Assembly: GCA_963677135.2 (NCBI GenBank)
Contig: CAXXLS010000012.1
Span: 434,001-498,000, forward strand
Source: Seleniibacterium sp963677135
GTDB lineage: Bacteria > Desulfobacterota > Desulfuromonadia > Desulfuromonadales > Geopsychrobacteraceae
DNA: 64,000 nt
Direction: 5' to 3'
The translations under genes were made by a program, and so were the position numbers. The notes beneath the pieces are model-generated. The model was not told the origin of the DNA. It ran no database searches and was given only the letters and a program-made list of their open reading frames with translations. Below are positions 35,752 to 45,554 of the stretch, piece after piece. Every line of letters begins with the position of its first letter. Position 1 is the stretch's first letter.

Positions 35752-38700
35752 ATGCCCAGATTTTTTATTGAAAGGCCCATTTTCGCATGGGTCATCGCCA
35801 TCGTTATCATGCTCGGAGGGGTGTTCGCCATAGAAACTCTTCCGGTGGAACAGTACCCGGAGATTGCGCCTCCCAGCGTGACCGTCAGCGCCTCGTATCC
35901 AGGCGCTTCGGCGGAAGTTCTGGAAAACAGTGTCACCCAGATTATCGAGCAGAGTCTGACCGGTATCGATTATCTGCGTTATTTTGCCTCATCGAGTGAT
36001 TCCAACGGTAACCTGCAGATTACCCTGACGTTCGAGCCGGAGGCCGATCCGGATATCGCCCAAGTCCAGGTCCAGAACAAGGTCTCCGGGGTGACCAGCC
36101 TGCTGCCGCAGACGGTTCAGCAGCTCGGAGTCACCGTCAAGAAATCCTCGTCCAGCTTCCTCATGGTTATCGGTATCTATTCGACGGATGACAGTGTCAC
36201 AGAATATGAGATCAGTGATTATATGAAAGCGAAGATGTCCGAGCCGATCAGCCGGATCAACGGGGTTGGCGACGTGACTGTCTTTGGCGCTGAGAACTCA
36301 ATGCGTATCTGGCTCAATCCTGAGCAGTTGCACAGCTACAACCTGATGCCGTCCGATGTCAAAGCGGCTGTTCAGGCCCAGAACGTCGAGGTGACTGCCG
36401 GCCAGTTGGGCGGTGCTCCGGCGGTGTCCGGGCAACAGCTTAACGCCTCAATCAAGGCGATGTCCAAGCTGGAGACCGTGGAAGATTTTGAAAACATTCT
36501 GCTCAAGGTCAATACTGACGGCTCGCAGGTTCGCTTGCGGGATGTCGCCCGGGTTGAGCTGGGTTCCCAGTCCTATTCACGAATCGCCCGTTTCAACGGC
36601 AAGCCGGCCAGTGGGATGGGGATTTATCTCGGAACCGGGGCCAACGCTTTGGATACGGCAGCTGCCGTCAAGGCAAAAGTGAAGGACCTGCAGCAGTACA
36701 TGCCGGAAAGTTACCAGGTGGTTTTCCCTTATGACACGACTCCGTTCGTCGAACTGTCGATTCACGAGGTTTTCAAGACCCTGGTTGAAGCCATTATCCT
36801 GGTCTTCTTCGTCATGTATCTGTTCCTGCAGAATTTTCGGGCGACCCTGATTCCGACTATCGCTGTTCCGGTTGTGCTGCTCGGGACCTTCGGGGTGCTG
36901 GCGGCCTTCGGCTATTCCATCAACGTGCTGACTATGTTCGCCATGGTTCTGGCCATCGGACTGCTGGTCGATGACGCCATCGTGGTGGTCGAAAACGTCG
37001 AGCGGGTAATGAGTGAAGAGGGCCTGCCGCCGAAAGAGGCAACCAAAAAATCCATGAGCCAGATCACCGGGGCCCTGGTCGGCATCGCCATGGTTCTTTC
37101 GGCGGTTTTTGTCCCGATGGCCTTCTTCAGCGGTTCCACCGGTGCCATTTACCGCCAGTTCTCCATTACCATCGTTTCCGCCATGGCGTTGTCTGTTCTC
37201 GTCGCCATGATTCTGACCCCGGCGTTGTGCGCGACCATGCTCAAACCGGTTGAAAAAGGGCACAACCTGAAAAAGCGTGGCTTCTTCGGCTGGTTTAACC
37301 GAACGTTTGAAAGCGGGAAACGCGGTTACCGCAAAAGTGTCGGTTTTGTCGCCGCCCGCTCCATTGCGTTCTTCCTGATTTACCTGATTGTCGTCGGAGG
37401 TCTGATGTACATGTTCAGAAGCCTGCCGACCGCTTTTTTGCCTGATGAAGACCAGGGCATTATGATGCTGATGATTCAGGCGCCGCCGGGAGCGACCCTG
37501 GAGCGGACCCGGGAAAGTGCCAAGCTGGTTGAAGAGTACTTCCTGACCCAGGAAAAGGAGAACGTCGAAAGTATCTTTACCGCCACTGGTTTCAGTTTTG
37601 CCGGTCAGGGGCAGAACGTTGGGCTCGGTTTTGTCCGACTCAAGGACTGGAGCGAGCGGCAGCGGGCCGATCAGACGGCCCAGGCTATCGCCCAGCGGGC
37701 TTTCGTCAAGCTGTTTATTATGAACGGCATCAAGGATGCCAATGTCTACACCTTTACTCCGCCGCCGATCCCTGCCCTGGGCAATGCCAGCGGTTTCAAC
37801 TTCAAGCTGGTTGACCAGGGCAATCTTGGGCACGAGTCCCTGCTGCAGGCGCGTAATATGATGCTCGGTATGGCTGCCCAGGACAGCCGGCTGACGAACG
37901 TCCGTCCCAACGGTATGTCGGACGTGCCCCAGTACAAGCTGGATATTGACCAGGAAAAAGCCTCGGCTCTGGGCGTTTCGATTTCCGACATCACCAACAC
38001 CCTGGGGATCGCCTGGGGATCTTCCTACGTCAACGACTTTATCGATGAAGGGCGAATCAAGAAGGTCTACATGCAGGGGGATGCCCCATACCGCATGTTG
38101 CCCGAGGATATCGAGCGCTGGTATGTGCGGAACGCCCGGGGGGATATGGTTCCTTTTGCCTCGTTTGTCAGCGGTGCCTGGGAGTATGGCTCACCCCGTC
38201 TCGAACGGCATAATGGCCGCTCCTCCATGGAAATTCAGGGTGCTCCGGCAGCGGGAGTCAGTTCCGGCGTCGCCATGGCCGCTATTGAAGACATGGCGGA
38301 AAAGCTGCCGGCTGGTATCGGGCTGGAATGGACTGGTATCTCTTACGAGGAACGTCTGGCCGGGTCCCAGACCACCATGCTGTACGCAGTCTCTCTGTTG
38401 ATTGTTTTCCTCTGCCTGGCCGCCCTGTATGAAAGCTGGACGATTCCGTTTGCGGTCATGCTGATCGTGCCCCTCGGCATTATCGGAACCGTGGCCGCGA
38501 CCACGTTTGTCGGGCTGTCCAACGACGTCTACTTCCAGATCGCCCTGCTGACCACCATCGGCCTGGTGGCCAAAAACGCGATCCTGATCGTCGAGTTCGC
38601 CAAGAGCCTCTACGAAAGCGGCCGCAGTGTTATCGTCTCGGCCATGCTCGCGGCCGAGCAGCGGCTGCGGCCGATTCTGATGACCTCCATGGCGTTCATT

Positions 38701-38910
38701 CTTGGCGTTACGCCCCTGGCGATTGCCAACGGAGCCGGCTCGGCCAGTCAGAATGCTATCGGCATCGGGGTTATCGGGGGGATGATCGGGGCGACGACCC
38801 TGGCTATCGTCTACGTTCCGATGTATTTTATCATCATCGAAAAATGGTCCATGACCAGAAAACGCAAAGCCAAAAAAATCACCGAAAAAGAGGTCAGCCA
38901 TGCCGAATAA
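35752..38910 (+). CDS. RND multidrug efflux permease, AcrB/MexB-like (HAE-1), second operon
   Basis: This 1052-residue inner-membrane drug-proton antiporter starts MPRFFIERPIFAWVIAIVIM, the classic HAE-1 opening. It shows VEQYPEIAPPSVTVSASYPGA, AIGLLVDDAIVVVENVERVM (TM4 proton-relay aspartates), PTAFLPDEDQG at the start of the second half, and LVAKNAILIVEFAK in TM10. The substrate range is likely broad hydrophobic compounds by family. It overlaps the outer-membrane factor gene by 11 bases. Confidence 0.96.
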   Translation: MPRFFIERPIFAWVIAIVIMLGGVFAIETLPVEQYPEIAPPSVTVSASYPGASAEVLENSVTQIIEQSLTGIDYLRYFASSSDSNGNLQITLTFEPEADPDIAQVQVQNKVSGVTSLLPQTVQQLGVTVKKSSSSFLMVIGIYSTDDSVTEYEISDYMKAKMSEPISRINGVGDVTVFGAENSMRIWLNPEQLHSYNLMPSDVKAAVQAQNVEVTAGQLGGAPAVSGQQLNASIKAMSKLETVEDFENILLKVNTDGSQVRLRDVARVELGSQSYSRIARFNGKPASGMGIYLGTGANALDTAAAVKAKVKDLQQYMPESYQVVFPYDTTPFVELSIHEVFKTLVEAIILVFFVMYLFLQNFRATLIPTIAVPVVLLGTFGVLAAFGYSINVLTMFAMVLAIGLLVDDAIVVVENVERVMSEEGLPPKEATKKSMSQITGALVGIAMVLSAVFVPMAFFSGSTGAIYRQFSITIVSAMALSVLVAMILTPALCATMLKPVEKGHNLKKRGFFGWFNRTFESGKRGYRKSVGFVAARSIAFFLIYLIVVGGLMYMFRSLPTAFLPDEDQGIMMLMIQAPPGATLERTRESAKLVEEYFLTQEKENVESIFTATGFSFAGQGQNVGLGFVRLKDWSERQRADQTAQAIAQRAFVKLFIMNGIKDANVYTFTPPPIPALGNASGFNFKLVDQGNLGHESLLQARNMMLGMAAQDSRLTNVRPNGMSDVPQYKLDIDQEKASALGVSISDITNTLGIAWGSSYVNDFIDEGRIKKVYMQGDAPYRMLPEDIERWYVRNARGDMVPFASFVSGAWEYGSPRLERHNGRSSMEIQGAPAAGVSSGVAMAAIEDMAEKLPAGIGLEWTGISYEERLAGSQTTMLYAVSLLIVFLCLAALYESWTIPFAVMLIVPLGIIGTVAATTFVGLSNDVYFQIALLTTIGLVAKNAILIVEFAKSLYESGRSVIVSAMLAAEQRLRPILMTSMAFILGVTPLAIANGAGSASQNAIGIGVIGGMIGATTLAIVYVPMYFIIIEKWSMTRKRKAKKITEKEVSHAE

Positions 38911-40303
38911 ATCACTATCCCTGTTGCTGCTGGTCCTGCTGCTGGCCGGTTGCTCGATGACTCCTCAGTACCGGCAACCCCAGGCGCCGGTGGCTCAGAA
39001 CTGGCCGACGGGAGATTCCTATCTGGAGAACGAAGCCGGGTTCCCTTCGGAGATCAGCTGGCAGGACTATGTTCAGTCGGCGACCTTGAAGGAGTTGATC
39101 GGCCGGGTTCTGGAGAATAACCGGGACCTGAAGGTTGCCGCTCTCAATATCGAGCAGGCCCAGGCGGCCTACCGGATTCAGAAAACGAATCTGACGCCGA
39201 CCATCACCGCCAACGGCAGCGCCACCCGGGCCGGGGTTCCTGATGATACCAGCACCACCGGCCGGGGCTATACCTATACCAGCGTCAGTGCCAATGTGGC
39301 GTTGGCCTCCTATGAACTCGATTTTTTCGGTCGGGTCCGCAGCCTCAACGAACAGGCCCTGGAAACCTACCTGGCTACCGAGGAGGCCCTGGTCAGCGCC
39401 CGCATCTCCCTGATTGCCGAGACGGCCAACGCCTACTTGGGGTATCTGGCGGATCAGAAACTGCTGCAACTGGCCAGGGAGACCCGCAACACCCAGCAGG
39501 AGACCTATGAGGTGATCAAGCGCCAGTTCGAGGTCGGGTCGGCCACCCAGCTGGATGTCGCCCAGGCGGCTACGGCCGTTGAAAGCGCCCGGGTGTCTAT
39601 CGCCCAGTACACCCGCCAGCTGGCCCAGGCTAGGAACGCTCTGGTCTATCTGGCTGGTGGCCCGGTGGATGACCTGCTGAACGGCGACGAAACCATCGAT
39701 TCCATCAGTTTCATGACCAATCTTCCGGCGGGGCTCCCCTCGGAGGTGCTCTTGTCCCGGCCGGATATCCGCCAGGCAGAACACCAGCTCAAAGCGGCCA
39801 ATGCCGATATCGGTGCCGCCCGGGCCGCCCTCTATCCGACCATCAGCCTGACCGGTTCGTTTGGCCTGGCCAGTGACAGTCTGGACGGGCTGCTTCATTC
39901 CGGCGCCCGCTATGCCTGGAACTTTACGCCGTCCCTGACCATTCCGATCTTCAACCGCGGCCGATTGAAAGCCAGCCTGGCGGTAGCCGAGGTGAAGGAA
40001 AAAATCGCCGCGGCGCAATACGAGCAGGCCGTTCAGACCGCCTTCAGGGAGGTGGCCGATCAGCTGGCTGCCCGGGGGACCTACCAGGCCCAGCTTGATG
40101 CCCAGAACGCCCTGGTGGCGGCGACCGGGCAGGCTTACGAGCTGTCCCGGGCCCGCTATGAAAACGGCATCGATGATTTCCTGACCGTCCTTGATTCGCA
40201 GCGCTCCCTGTTTGCCGCACAGCAGGGTGCGGTCAGCGTCAAACAGGCCTATCTGGCCAATCTGGTCAGCCTCTATAAAGTCCTGGGGGGCGGGCAACTG
40301 TAG
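38900..40303 (+). CDS. Outer-membrane efflux lipoprotein, OprM/NodT family, second operon
   Basis: This 467-residue lipoprotein has lipobox LLLAGC, family segments SWQDYVQSATLKELI, ALNIEQAQAAYRIQK, LDFFGRVRSLNEQALE, LSRPDIRQAEHQLKAANADI and YPTISLTGSFGLAS. It completes the tripartite pump. A strong terminator follows, marking the end of the four-gene operon. Confidence 0.94.
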   Translation: MPNKSLSLLLLVLLLAGCSMTPQYRQPQAPVAQNWPTGDSYLENEAGFPSEISWQDYVQSATLKELIGRVLENNRDLKVAALNIEQAQAAYRIQKTNLTPTITANGSATRAGVPDDTSTTGRGYTYTSVSANVALASYELDFFGRVRSLNEQALETYLATEEALVSARISLIAETANAYLGYLADQKLLQLARETRNTQQETYEVIKRQFEVGSATQLDVAQAATAVESARVSIAQYTRQLAQARNALVYLAGGPVDDLLNGDETIDSISFMTNLPAGLPSEVLLSRPDIRQAEHQLKAANADIGAARAALYPTISLTGSFGLASDSLDGLLHSGARYAWNFTPSLTIPIFNRGRLKASLAVAEVKEKIAAAQYEQAVQTAFREVADQLAARGTYQAQLDAQNALVAATGQAYELSRARYENGIDDFLTVLDSQRSLFAAQQGAVSVKQAYLANLVSLYKVLGGGQL

Positions 40304-40340
40304 GTAGGCTCGGCCCACACGCCCCGGGCCGGATCGTTCA

Positions 40341-40378
40341 ACGCCCCGCAATCTCTTTGATTGCGGGGCGTTTTATTT
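40341..40378 (+). terminator. Terminator of the second efflux operon
   Basis: ACGCCCCGCAAT (40341-40352) pairs perfectly with ATTGCGGGGCGT (40360-40371), followed by TTTATTT. Confidence 0.93.
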
Positions 40379-40458
40379 GGTCGGCCGGGCCATTGTCGTC
40401 TGGGGCATGGTGGGCTCACCACGGGTCGGTCGCCCGGTCGCTCTGGGGACCGTCTCGC

Positions 40459-41643
40459 CTAATATTCAGGATTCAGCCCCTTGGAAATCCTTCCCCAGAG
40501 CAACAGAACGAACAGAGATATGGACAGAGTCATCAGGCTGAAAACCAGGGTCGGACGGGTCCAGTGCAGGGTGACGAAAGCCATGCAGGCAGCCCCGGCA
40601 ATAAACTGGTAAAACACCAGCAGGGAAGAGGCTGACCCGACATCGGTTTTCACCAGGCCGAGGAGCAGGGATCCGCTGCTGGGACGACTCAGACCGGTGA
40701 AAAAAGAGAAGATCGCGATAAAAAACAGAAAGAACAGGTAATGCTGGCGGGAGAACAGGCACAGTCCGGCCCCGCCGACGATACAGCCGAAAATGGCGAA
40801 GGTCAGGATGGCCTTGTCATCGTATTTTCTGATGAGTTTTGAAGAAGTGAAGGCTCCGGTCATGGACACCAGGGCATTCAGACCGAACAGCAGGCTGAAG
40901 GTGGTTTCCGAAAGGCCATGGATCGAAATATAGAAAATCGGCGAAAAGGCGATGTAGCCATAAAAGGGGATCACCAGGAGTCCCATGCTGAGCCCGGCCA
41001 AAAGAAACGACCGATTGTGCAGGTGGATACTGTAGCGGCTGACCAGTTGTCTCAGGCTGATATCGAGCTTGTCCCGGTTGCTTTCCCGGGTGGTGAAGGT
41101 CACCATCAGGGTGATGGCGACCAGGGTGCCCTGAAGGATGAAAATAAATCGCCAGCTGCCAACCTTGAGGATCAAGGCTCCCAGCAGCGGGGCGATCATG
41201 GGCGCGACGGCAACCAGGGTCATGATATAGGCGAGGGCCCTCTGTCGTTCGGTGCCCCTGAATCGATCGCGGACAATCGCCATGACGATGGCCGCCGGGG
41301 CTCCCGCACCGAGCCCCTGGAGAATTCTGAAAACGATCAGCTGCCAGGGGTTCTGGGCGGCCGCGCACAAAAAGGAGGCCCCGACAAAGAGAGCCAGACC
41401 GCCGATCAGAATCGGCTTGCGGCCGTACTTGTCCGACAGGGATCCGGAAATCAGGATAAACAGGCTGAAAGCCATGAACCACAGAACCAGGGTCAGGTTG
41501 ATCAGATCCTTGCCGACGCCCCATCCCGCTGCGATCTGGGGGATTGCCGAAAGGTACATGTCGGTGGCCAGCGGCGCGGTCATCGCCAGGGTTGCCAGGT
41601 AAATAACGTAAAGGGCCTTACTGCGTTCGTACAAATATTTCAC
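40459..41643 (-). CDS. MFS drug-resistance transporter, Bcr/CflA family
   Basis: This 394-residue protein has twelve predicted membrane segments. Bcr/CflA features are TDMYLSAIPQIA near the N-terminus, the loop GSLSDKYGRKPILIGG, and RILQGLGAGAPAAIVMAIVRD in helix 4-5. I chose the GTG at 41643 (CAGGATGTCCCC upstream) because the first membrane segment follows at the normal distance; the long leftward extension is not family-like. It could export drugs or sulfonamide-type compounds by family; the substrate is not readable. Confidence 0.88.
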   Translation of the reverse strand: MKYLYERSKALYVIYLATLAMTAPLATDMYLSAIPQIAAGWGVGKDLINLTLVLWFMAFSLFILISGSLSDKYGRKPILIGGLALFVGASFLCAAAQNPWQLIVFRILQGLGAGAPAAIVMAIVRDRFRGTERQRALAYIMTLVAVAPMIAPLLGALILKVGSWRFIFILQGTLVAITLMVTFTTRESNRDKLDISLRQLVSRYSIHLHNRSFLLAGLSMGLLVIPFYGYIAFSPIFYISIHGLSETTFSLLFGLNALVSMTGAFTSSKLIRKYDDKAILTFAIFGCIVGGAGLCLFSRQHYLFFLFFIAIFSFFTGLSRPSSGSLLLGLVKTDVGSASSLLVFYQFIAGAACMAFVTLHWTRPTLVFSLMTLSISLFVLLLWGRISKGLNPEY

Positions 41644-41915
41644 GGGGACATCCTGAAGAGTCGCTCTAAGCCATGGGTCCGCTCGCGGGGACCGCTTTCG
41701 CGCAAGAGAAACTCTTGTGCTGATAGGGAGTATGGTTCGTATTCTTACCAAAGGGCTTTCTCGAGAAGGGCTCGCCTCACCCCGTGCCGAGTACTGTCCT
41801 CCCCCAGGGAAGGGGGGGGCGCTTCTGGCCCGCAATGGACCGAATATTCCACTATCCACTTTTTGGGTTAAAAAACGGTTAAAATCTAGGGATGAATTGC
41901 CAGCTGCGGGGATTG

Positions 41916-42416
41916 TCAATTCTGCTGCAGGTTCGGTTTGAGACTTTTGAGCCGGAATTTACCATCTTTGAGCAGGGGCAGAATCAGCAGGCTGCTGATC
42001 AGTTTGATCAGGGTCTGCCCCCAGATGGCCGGCCAGACCGGTCCGAAGGCCAGCAGCACGAAAACCATCGAATCCAGGGGGGTGGAAATCAGATTGCTGA
42101 GGACCAGGCGTTTTTCAACGCCGCCTCTGGTTCTGGTATAGATGGCCCAGTCGCAGAACTCCGCCACCAGAAAGGCACTGATCGATGCCAGGGCCAGATG
42201 GATGTTGAACGCCAGGGTCACGCCCGAAGCGGCCAGCATCCAGATCCAGCAGCCGTACTTGCCGTAACGCTCCTGGACCAGGTCCCGGGCGGAAAAAGTC
42301 AGCCCGATAGCGATCGCCCCGGCGGGAAAACTGATGCCGAGAACGGTGACGATGCCAAAGGTATTGACCAGAACGTTGGCGAGAACAATGGAAAACAGAT
42401 AAAACAGACCGCTCAT
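41916..42416 (-). CDS. VUT-family membrane protein (YhhQ-like queuosine precursor transporter)
   Basis: This 166-residue integral membrane protein has five or six hydrophobic segments and family features: ANVLVNTFGI at the start, RDLVQERYGKYG, SISAFLVAEFCDWAIY and SNLISTPLDSMVFVLLAF. YhhQ-type VUT proteins import queuosine precursors (preQ0/preQ1 or queuine). I looked for a preQ1 riboswitch upstream and saw none. The protein is shorter than E. coli YhhQ (221 aa), so some relatives may have longer ends. Confidence 0.75.
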   Translation of the reverse strand: MSGLFYLFSIVLANVLVNTFGIVTVLGISFPAGAIAIGLTFSARDLVQERYGKYGCWIWMLAASGVTLAFNIHLALASISAFLVAEFCDWAIYTRTRGGVEKRLVLSNLISTPLDSMVFVLLAFGPVWPAIWGQTLIKLISSLLILPLLKDGKFRLKSLKPNLQQN

Positions 42417-42634
42417 TTACAGGGACCTTTCACAATGTACATTCTTCTTAAAATGACTATCTATGCCGCCGAGGATTCTTCAATTCTTTTGTTTTCTTCG
42501 GCAGTCCGGCAAATCAGAATACCGGGTCTGGTGTTTCATGGCTAGTCCCCGGGCAAAAATATTACCAGATTGGTCATTTTTTCCGGGGAGCACAAGAAGC
42601 CCGCTGCTCGCGGAGGGTGGAATGAAAAAGAGAC

Positions 42635-44281
42635 TCAGATCCGGCAGACGTTACGGCTGAGTTCTTCGATCAGCACATCATAATTTTCCGAATAATCGAC
42701 CGGGACATCGATCAGGTGGACGCCGCCGGTGTTGAAGCAGGCTTCCAGCAGCTCCGTCAGCTGCCCGGTGGCTGTCAGCCGGTGTCCGTGGGCCCCAAAA
42801 CTTCGGGCAAAAGTGACGAAATCCGGATTGCCGAAGTCGAGGCCGTAGTGCTGGTGACCCATGGCCGATTGTTTCCACTTGATCATTCCGTAAGCGTTGT
42901 CGTTCAGAATCATGACAACCAGGTTGAGTTTGAGACGAACGGCTGTTTCCAGCTCCTGGCAGTTCATCATGAAACCGCCGTCGCCGTTGATGGAAAGGAC
43001 GCGCCGCTTGGGCCACAGCCTGGCCACTTCCATGGCGGACGGCAGGCCGGCACCCATGGTCGCCAGGGCGTTATCCAGCAGTACGGTATTCGGTTGCGAT
43101 GCCAGGTAGTTGCGGGCGAACCAGATTTTGTAGATCCCGTTATCCAGCGCGATGACGCCATTCTCAGGCATCACTCTGCGCACATCGGCCACCAGGCGCT
43201 GGGGCTTGATCGGAAAATCGTCGGCATCTGACTTCTTTTTGATGTGCTCATCCAGGTGGGCCTTGATCTTGCGGAAGTATTCGCAGCCCTGAGCCAGGGC
43301 GCCCACCTGTTCAGAGAGCCGGGTCACACTGGAGGCAATGTCGCCGACGACTTCGTGCTGGGGAAAGTAGACGTTGTCGACAACGGCTGAATTGAAATTG
43401 ACATGAATAACCTGCTTGCCGCCATGTTCCATGAAAAAGGGAGGTTTCTCGACGACATCGTGACCGACATTGATGACCAGGTCGGCGCGGTCGATGGCGC
43501 AGTGGATATAGTCCCGGTCGGAGAGAGCCGCGGTTCCCAGGCAGAGTGGATTGTTTTCATCGATGACCCCCTTGCCCATCTGGGTCGTGAAAAAGTGGAT
43601 GCCAGATGTTTTGACGAATTCGTTCAGCGCTTCGCCGACTCTTTTACGGTTGCCGCCGGCGCCGATCATCAGCAGAGGATAGTGGGCCTGCCGGATCATC
43701 TCCGCGGCTTCATTGATCACCTTGTCGGTGGCTTCCGGGCGATAAACCTGGCTTAAGGGAAAAACCGGGGGCGTCCCGTCACCGGCAGTCTCTGCGGCAA
43801 TATCTTCCGGCAGTTCCAGGTGCACCGCTCCGGGACGTTCCTCCTGAGCCACCCGGAAGGCTTCTCTGACCATGGAAGGGATCAGGTTGATGTTGACAAC
43901 CTGGCGGTTGTACTTGGTCAGCGGGTCCATCATGCTGACGATATCAATGATCTGGAAGTGCCCCTGTTTGCTCAGCTTGATCGGTTTTTGAGCGGTAATC
44001 ATCAGCATGGGAAAGGCGCCGAGCTGGGCGTAGGCGGCGCCGGTCACCAGGTTGGTGGCACCGGGACCCAGGGTCGACAGGCAGACACCCGCTTTCCCGG
44101 TCAGCCGACCGTAGGTTGCGGCCATGAAGGCGGCTCCCTGCTCATGGCGGGTCAGGATAAGGCGAATTGAAGAACGGCGCAGGGCTTCCAGGAGGTCGAG
44201 GTTCTCTTCGCCGGGAACTCCGTAAATGATCTCAACCCCCTCGTTTTCAAGAGCTTTTACAAAAAGGTCGGCAGCATTCAT
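42635..44281 (-). CDS. Acetolactate synthase, catabolic AlsS-type large subunit
   Basis: This 548-residue thiamine-diphosphate enzyme shows YGVPGEENLDLLEAL with the catalytic Glu in the TRHEQGAAFMA segment, GPGATNLVTG, the metal-binding motif INGDGGFMMN followed by NDNAYGMIKW, and LDNALATMGAG. It condenses two pyruvates to 2-acetolactate. The lack of a small regulatory subunit gene and the general sequence style suggest the catabolic AlsS group or a related oxalyl/acetolactate enzyme. The upstream neighbour on the same strand is a cupin, 171 bases away. Assignment to the ThDP family is certain; the catabolic subtype is likely. Confidence 0.82.
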   Translation of the reverse strand: MNAADLFVKALENEGVEIIYGVPGEENLDLLEALRRSSIRLILTRHEQGAAFMAATYGRLTGKAGVCLSTLGPGATNLVTGAAYAQLGAFPMLMITAQKPIKLSKQGHFQIIDIVSMMDPLTKYNRQVVNINLIPSMVREAFRVAQEERPGAVHLELPEDIAAETAGDGTPPVFPLSQVYRPEATDKVINEAAEMIRQAHYPLLMIGAGGNRKRVGEALNEFVKTSGIHFFTTQMGKGVIDENNPLCLGTAALSDRDYIHCAIDRADLVINVGHDVVEKPPFFMEHGGKQVIHVNFNSAVVDNVYFPQHEVVGDIASSVTRLSEQVGALAQGCEYFRKIKAHLDEHIKKKSDADDFPIKPQRLVADVRRVMPENGVIALDNGIYKIWFARNYLASQPNTVLLDNALATMGAGLPSAMEVARLWPKRRVLSINGDGGFMMNCQELETAVRLKLNLVVMILNDNAYGMIKWKQSAMGHQHYGLDFGNPDFVTFARSFGAHGHRLTATGQLTELLEACFNTGGVHLIDVPVDYSENYDVLIEELSRNVCRI

Positions 44282-44452
44282 ATGACAATCCTCGGTACGG
44301 GAAACGCTGTACTCAGAAAATCAGGATCCGGGATGGCGGGCATCGACACGCTCTTGTCATCGGCCGTCGCCGGTCCGGAACCCGGAATCAGGTCCATTCG
44401 AATATCATGAATGCTTCCGAACGTTTTCGCAACCTTCGCCCCTGTTTATAGG

Positions 44453-44815
44453 TTAGCTGTTCCGATCCGGAGCCTGCCGGGACTCTGCGCTTTGTGTCGG
44501 TTCCCGGTAAAATATCGCCAGCCAGACGGTCGGCTGTTCCGGATCGGTCCAGGTGACCCTGTGTTTGTCATGGGCCGGGATGTTGAGGTAATCGCCGCTG
44601 TTAAGGGATATCCTGCGACCGTCTGCAAAAACCAGGGTGGCCGCCCCCCGGACGACCATGACCCATTCGCTTTCCTCCTGGTCATGCCAGCCATGGGGCG
44701 AGCTGGTGTGTCCCCGGCTGACAATGCGTTCGATCCTGACCTGGCCGGCACTGAGCAGGGTTTCGAAAAATTCCCGGTCTGAATTTTCCGGGACGAGGGA
44801 AAAGATGTTGTTCAT
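44453..44815 (-). CDS. Cupin-domain protein
   Basis: This 120-residue protein is a single cupin beta-barrel: PHGWHDQEESEWVMVVRG resembles motif 1 with metal-ligand His/Glu, and GDYLNIPAHDKHRV resembles motif 2. The ATG at 44815 has AGGGAGG upstream; the frame reaches left to 44848 without support. Function is unknown; candidates are a sugar-phosphate, polyketide or signalling cupin. Confidence 0.8.
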   Translation of the reverse strand: MNNIFSLVPENSDREFFETLLSAGQVRIERIVSRGHTSSPHGWHDQEESEWVMVVRGAATLVFADGRRISLNSGDYLNIPAHDKHRVTWTDPEQPTVWLAIFYREPTQSAESRQAPDRNS

Positions 44816-44886
44816 GGTGACCTCCCTGGCCTGGGCCCGCCTTGACACTTTCAGGCGGGCCCAGGAGGTTGATGTCCCGTGATCGG

Positions 44887-45468
44887 CTAGAGTGGTCGGA
44901 ACTGGAAGGATTGCCCGCCGATGGCTGCCTCATACATCAGTCCGCCCTTGATGTGGACAAACACCGCCATGCCGTTGCGATATCCGGCACTGACCTGCTC
45001 TGCGGCGTCTTTACTCAGGCTCTTGCTCGCCGTCGCCCCGTCGGTACCAATCTTGGCCTGCGCTCCGGCAATGATTGCAACGGCGGAGGCGCTGGCTTCA
45101 AAGACGAACTGGCCGGTGGTGAAGCGTTCATAGGCGGCCTGGTTTTCGAAAAAAATGATTTCACTGAAGGCCTGGCCACCCAGCTGGGCACCGATGGATG
45201 CCTTGGCGAGAACCGCCTCTCCGGTCAGTTGCCCCTGGCGGTAGACCATCCCCTTGCCATAGGTGGCCCCGATGACGAAGCCCCCTTTGCCGACCAGGGG
45301 GAAGACCGCATAGCCGTAGGCGGAACTGAAATAGGGCCGCACTTCGGGAGAATTGGCGTAGGTGTTTATCGTCTCCTGGTATTGGTTCGCCTGTGCGGTC
45401 TGCAGGAAACCGATCAGCAGGATGACGAGGGTGGCGCCCAGCGAGAAGCGCAGTTGTTTCCGTTTCAT
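44887..45468 (-). CDS. Exported SYLF (Ysc84-like) lipid-binding domain protein
   Basis: This 193-residue protein has a signal peptide (LGATLVILLIGFLQTAQA). The SYLF domain is visible as SSAYGYAVFPLVGKGGFVIGATYGKG (read in two parts), ASIGAQLGGQAFSEIIFF and KGGLMYEAAIGGQSF. SYLF proteins bind lipids; bacterial periplasmic members are poorly understood. It is a single gene facing the same way as the cupin gene. Confidence 0.85.
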   Translation of the reverse strand: MKRKQLRFSLGATLVILLIGFLQTAQANQYQETINTYANSPEVRPYFSSAYGYAVFPLVGKGGFVIGATYGKGMVYRQGQLTGEAVLAKASIGAQLGGQAFSEIIFFENQAAYERFTTGQFVFEASASAVAIIAGAQAKIGTDGATASKSLSKDAAEQVSAGYRNGMAVFVHIKGGLMYEAAIGGQSFQFRPL

Positions 45469-45554
45469 GGTGGTGTTTCCTCCTTTTCATTTCCGGTCGG
45501 AATTCAGTAGCTAAAGGCAATTATACATAATTTCAGCTTTATGGCGTAGCCCGA

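Noticed and set aside
38915..40351. Long minus-strand frame (478 codons) opposite the OprM-like gene
   Set aside because: It is antisense to a recognisable outer-membrane factor, and its translation has no family features.
42417..42634. Possible preQ1 riboswitch before the VUT-family gene
   Set aside because: No C-rich loop and A-rich tail arrangement typical of preQ1 riboswitches was found.
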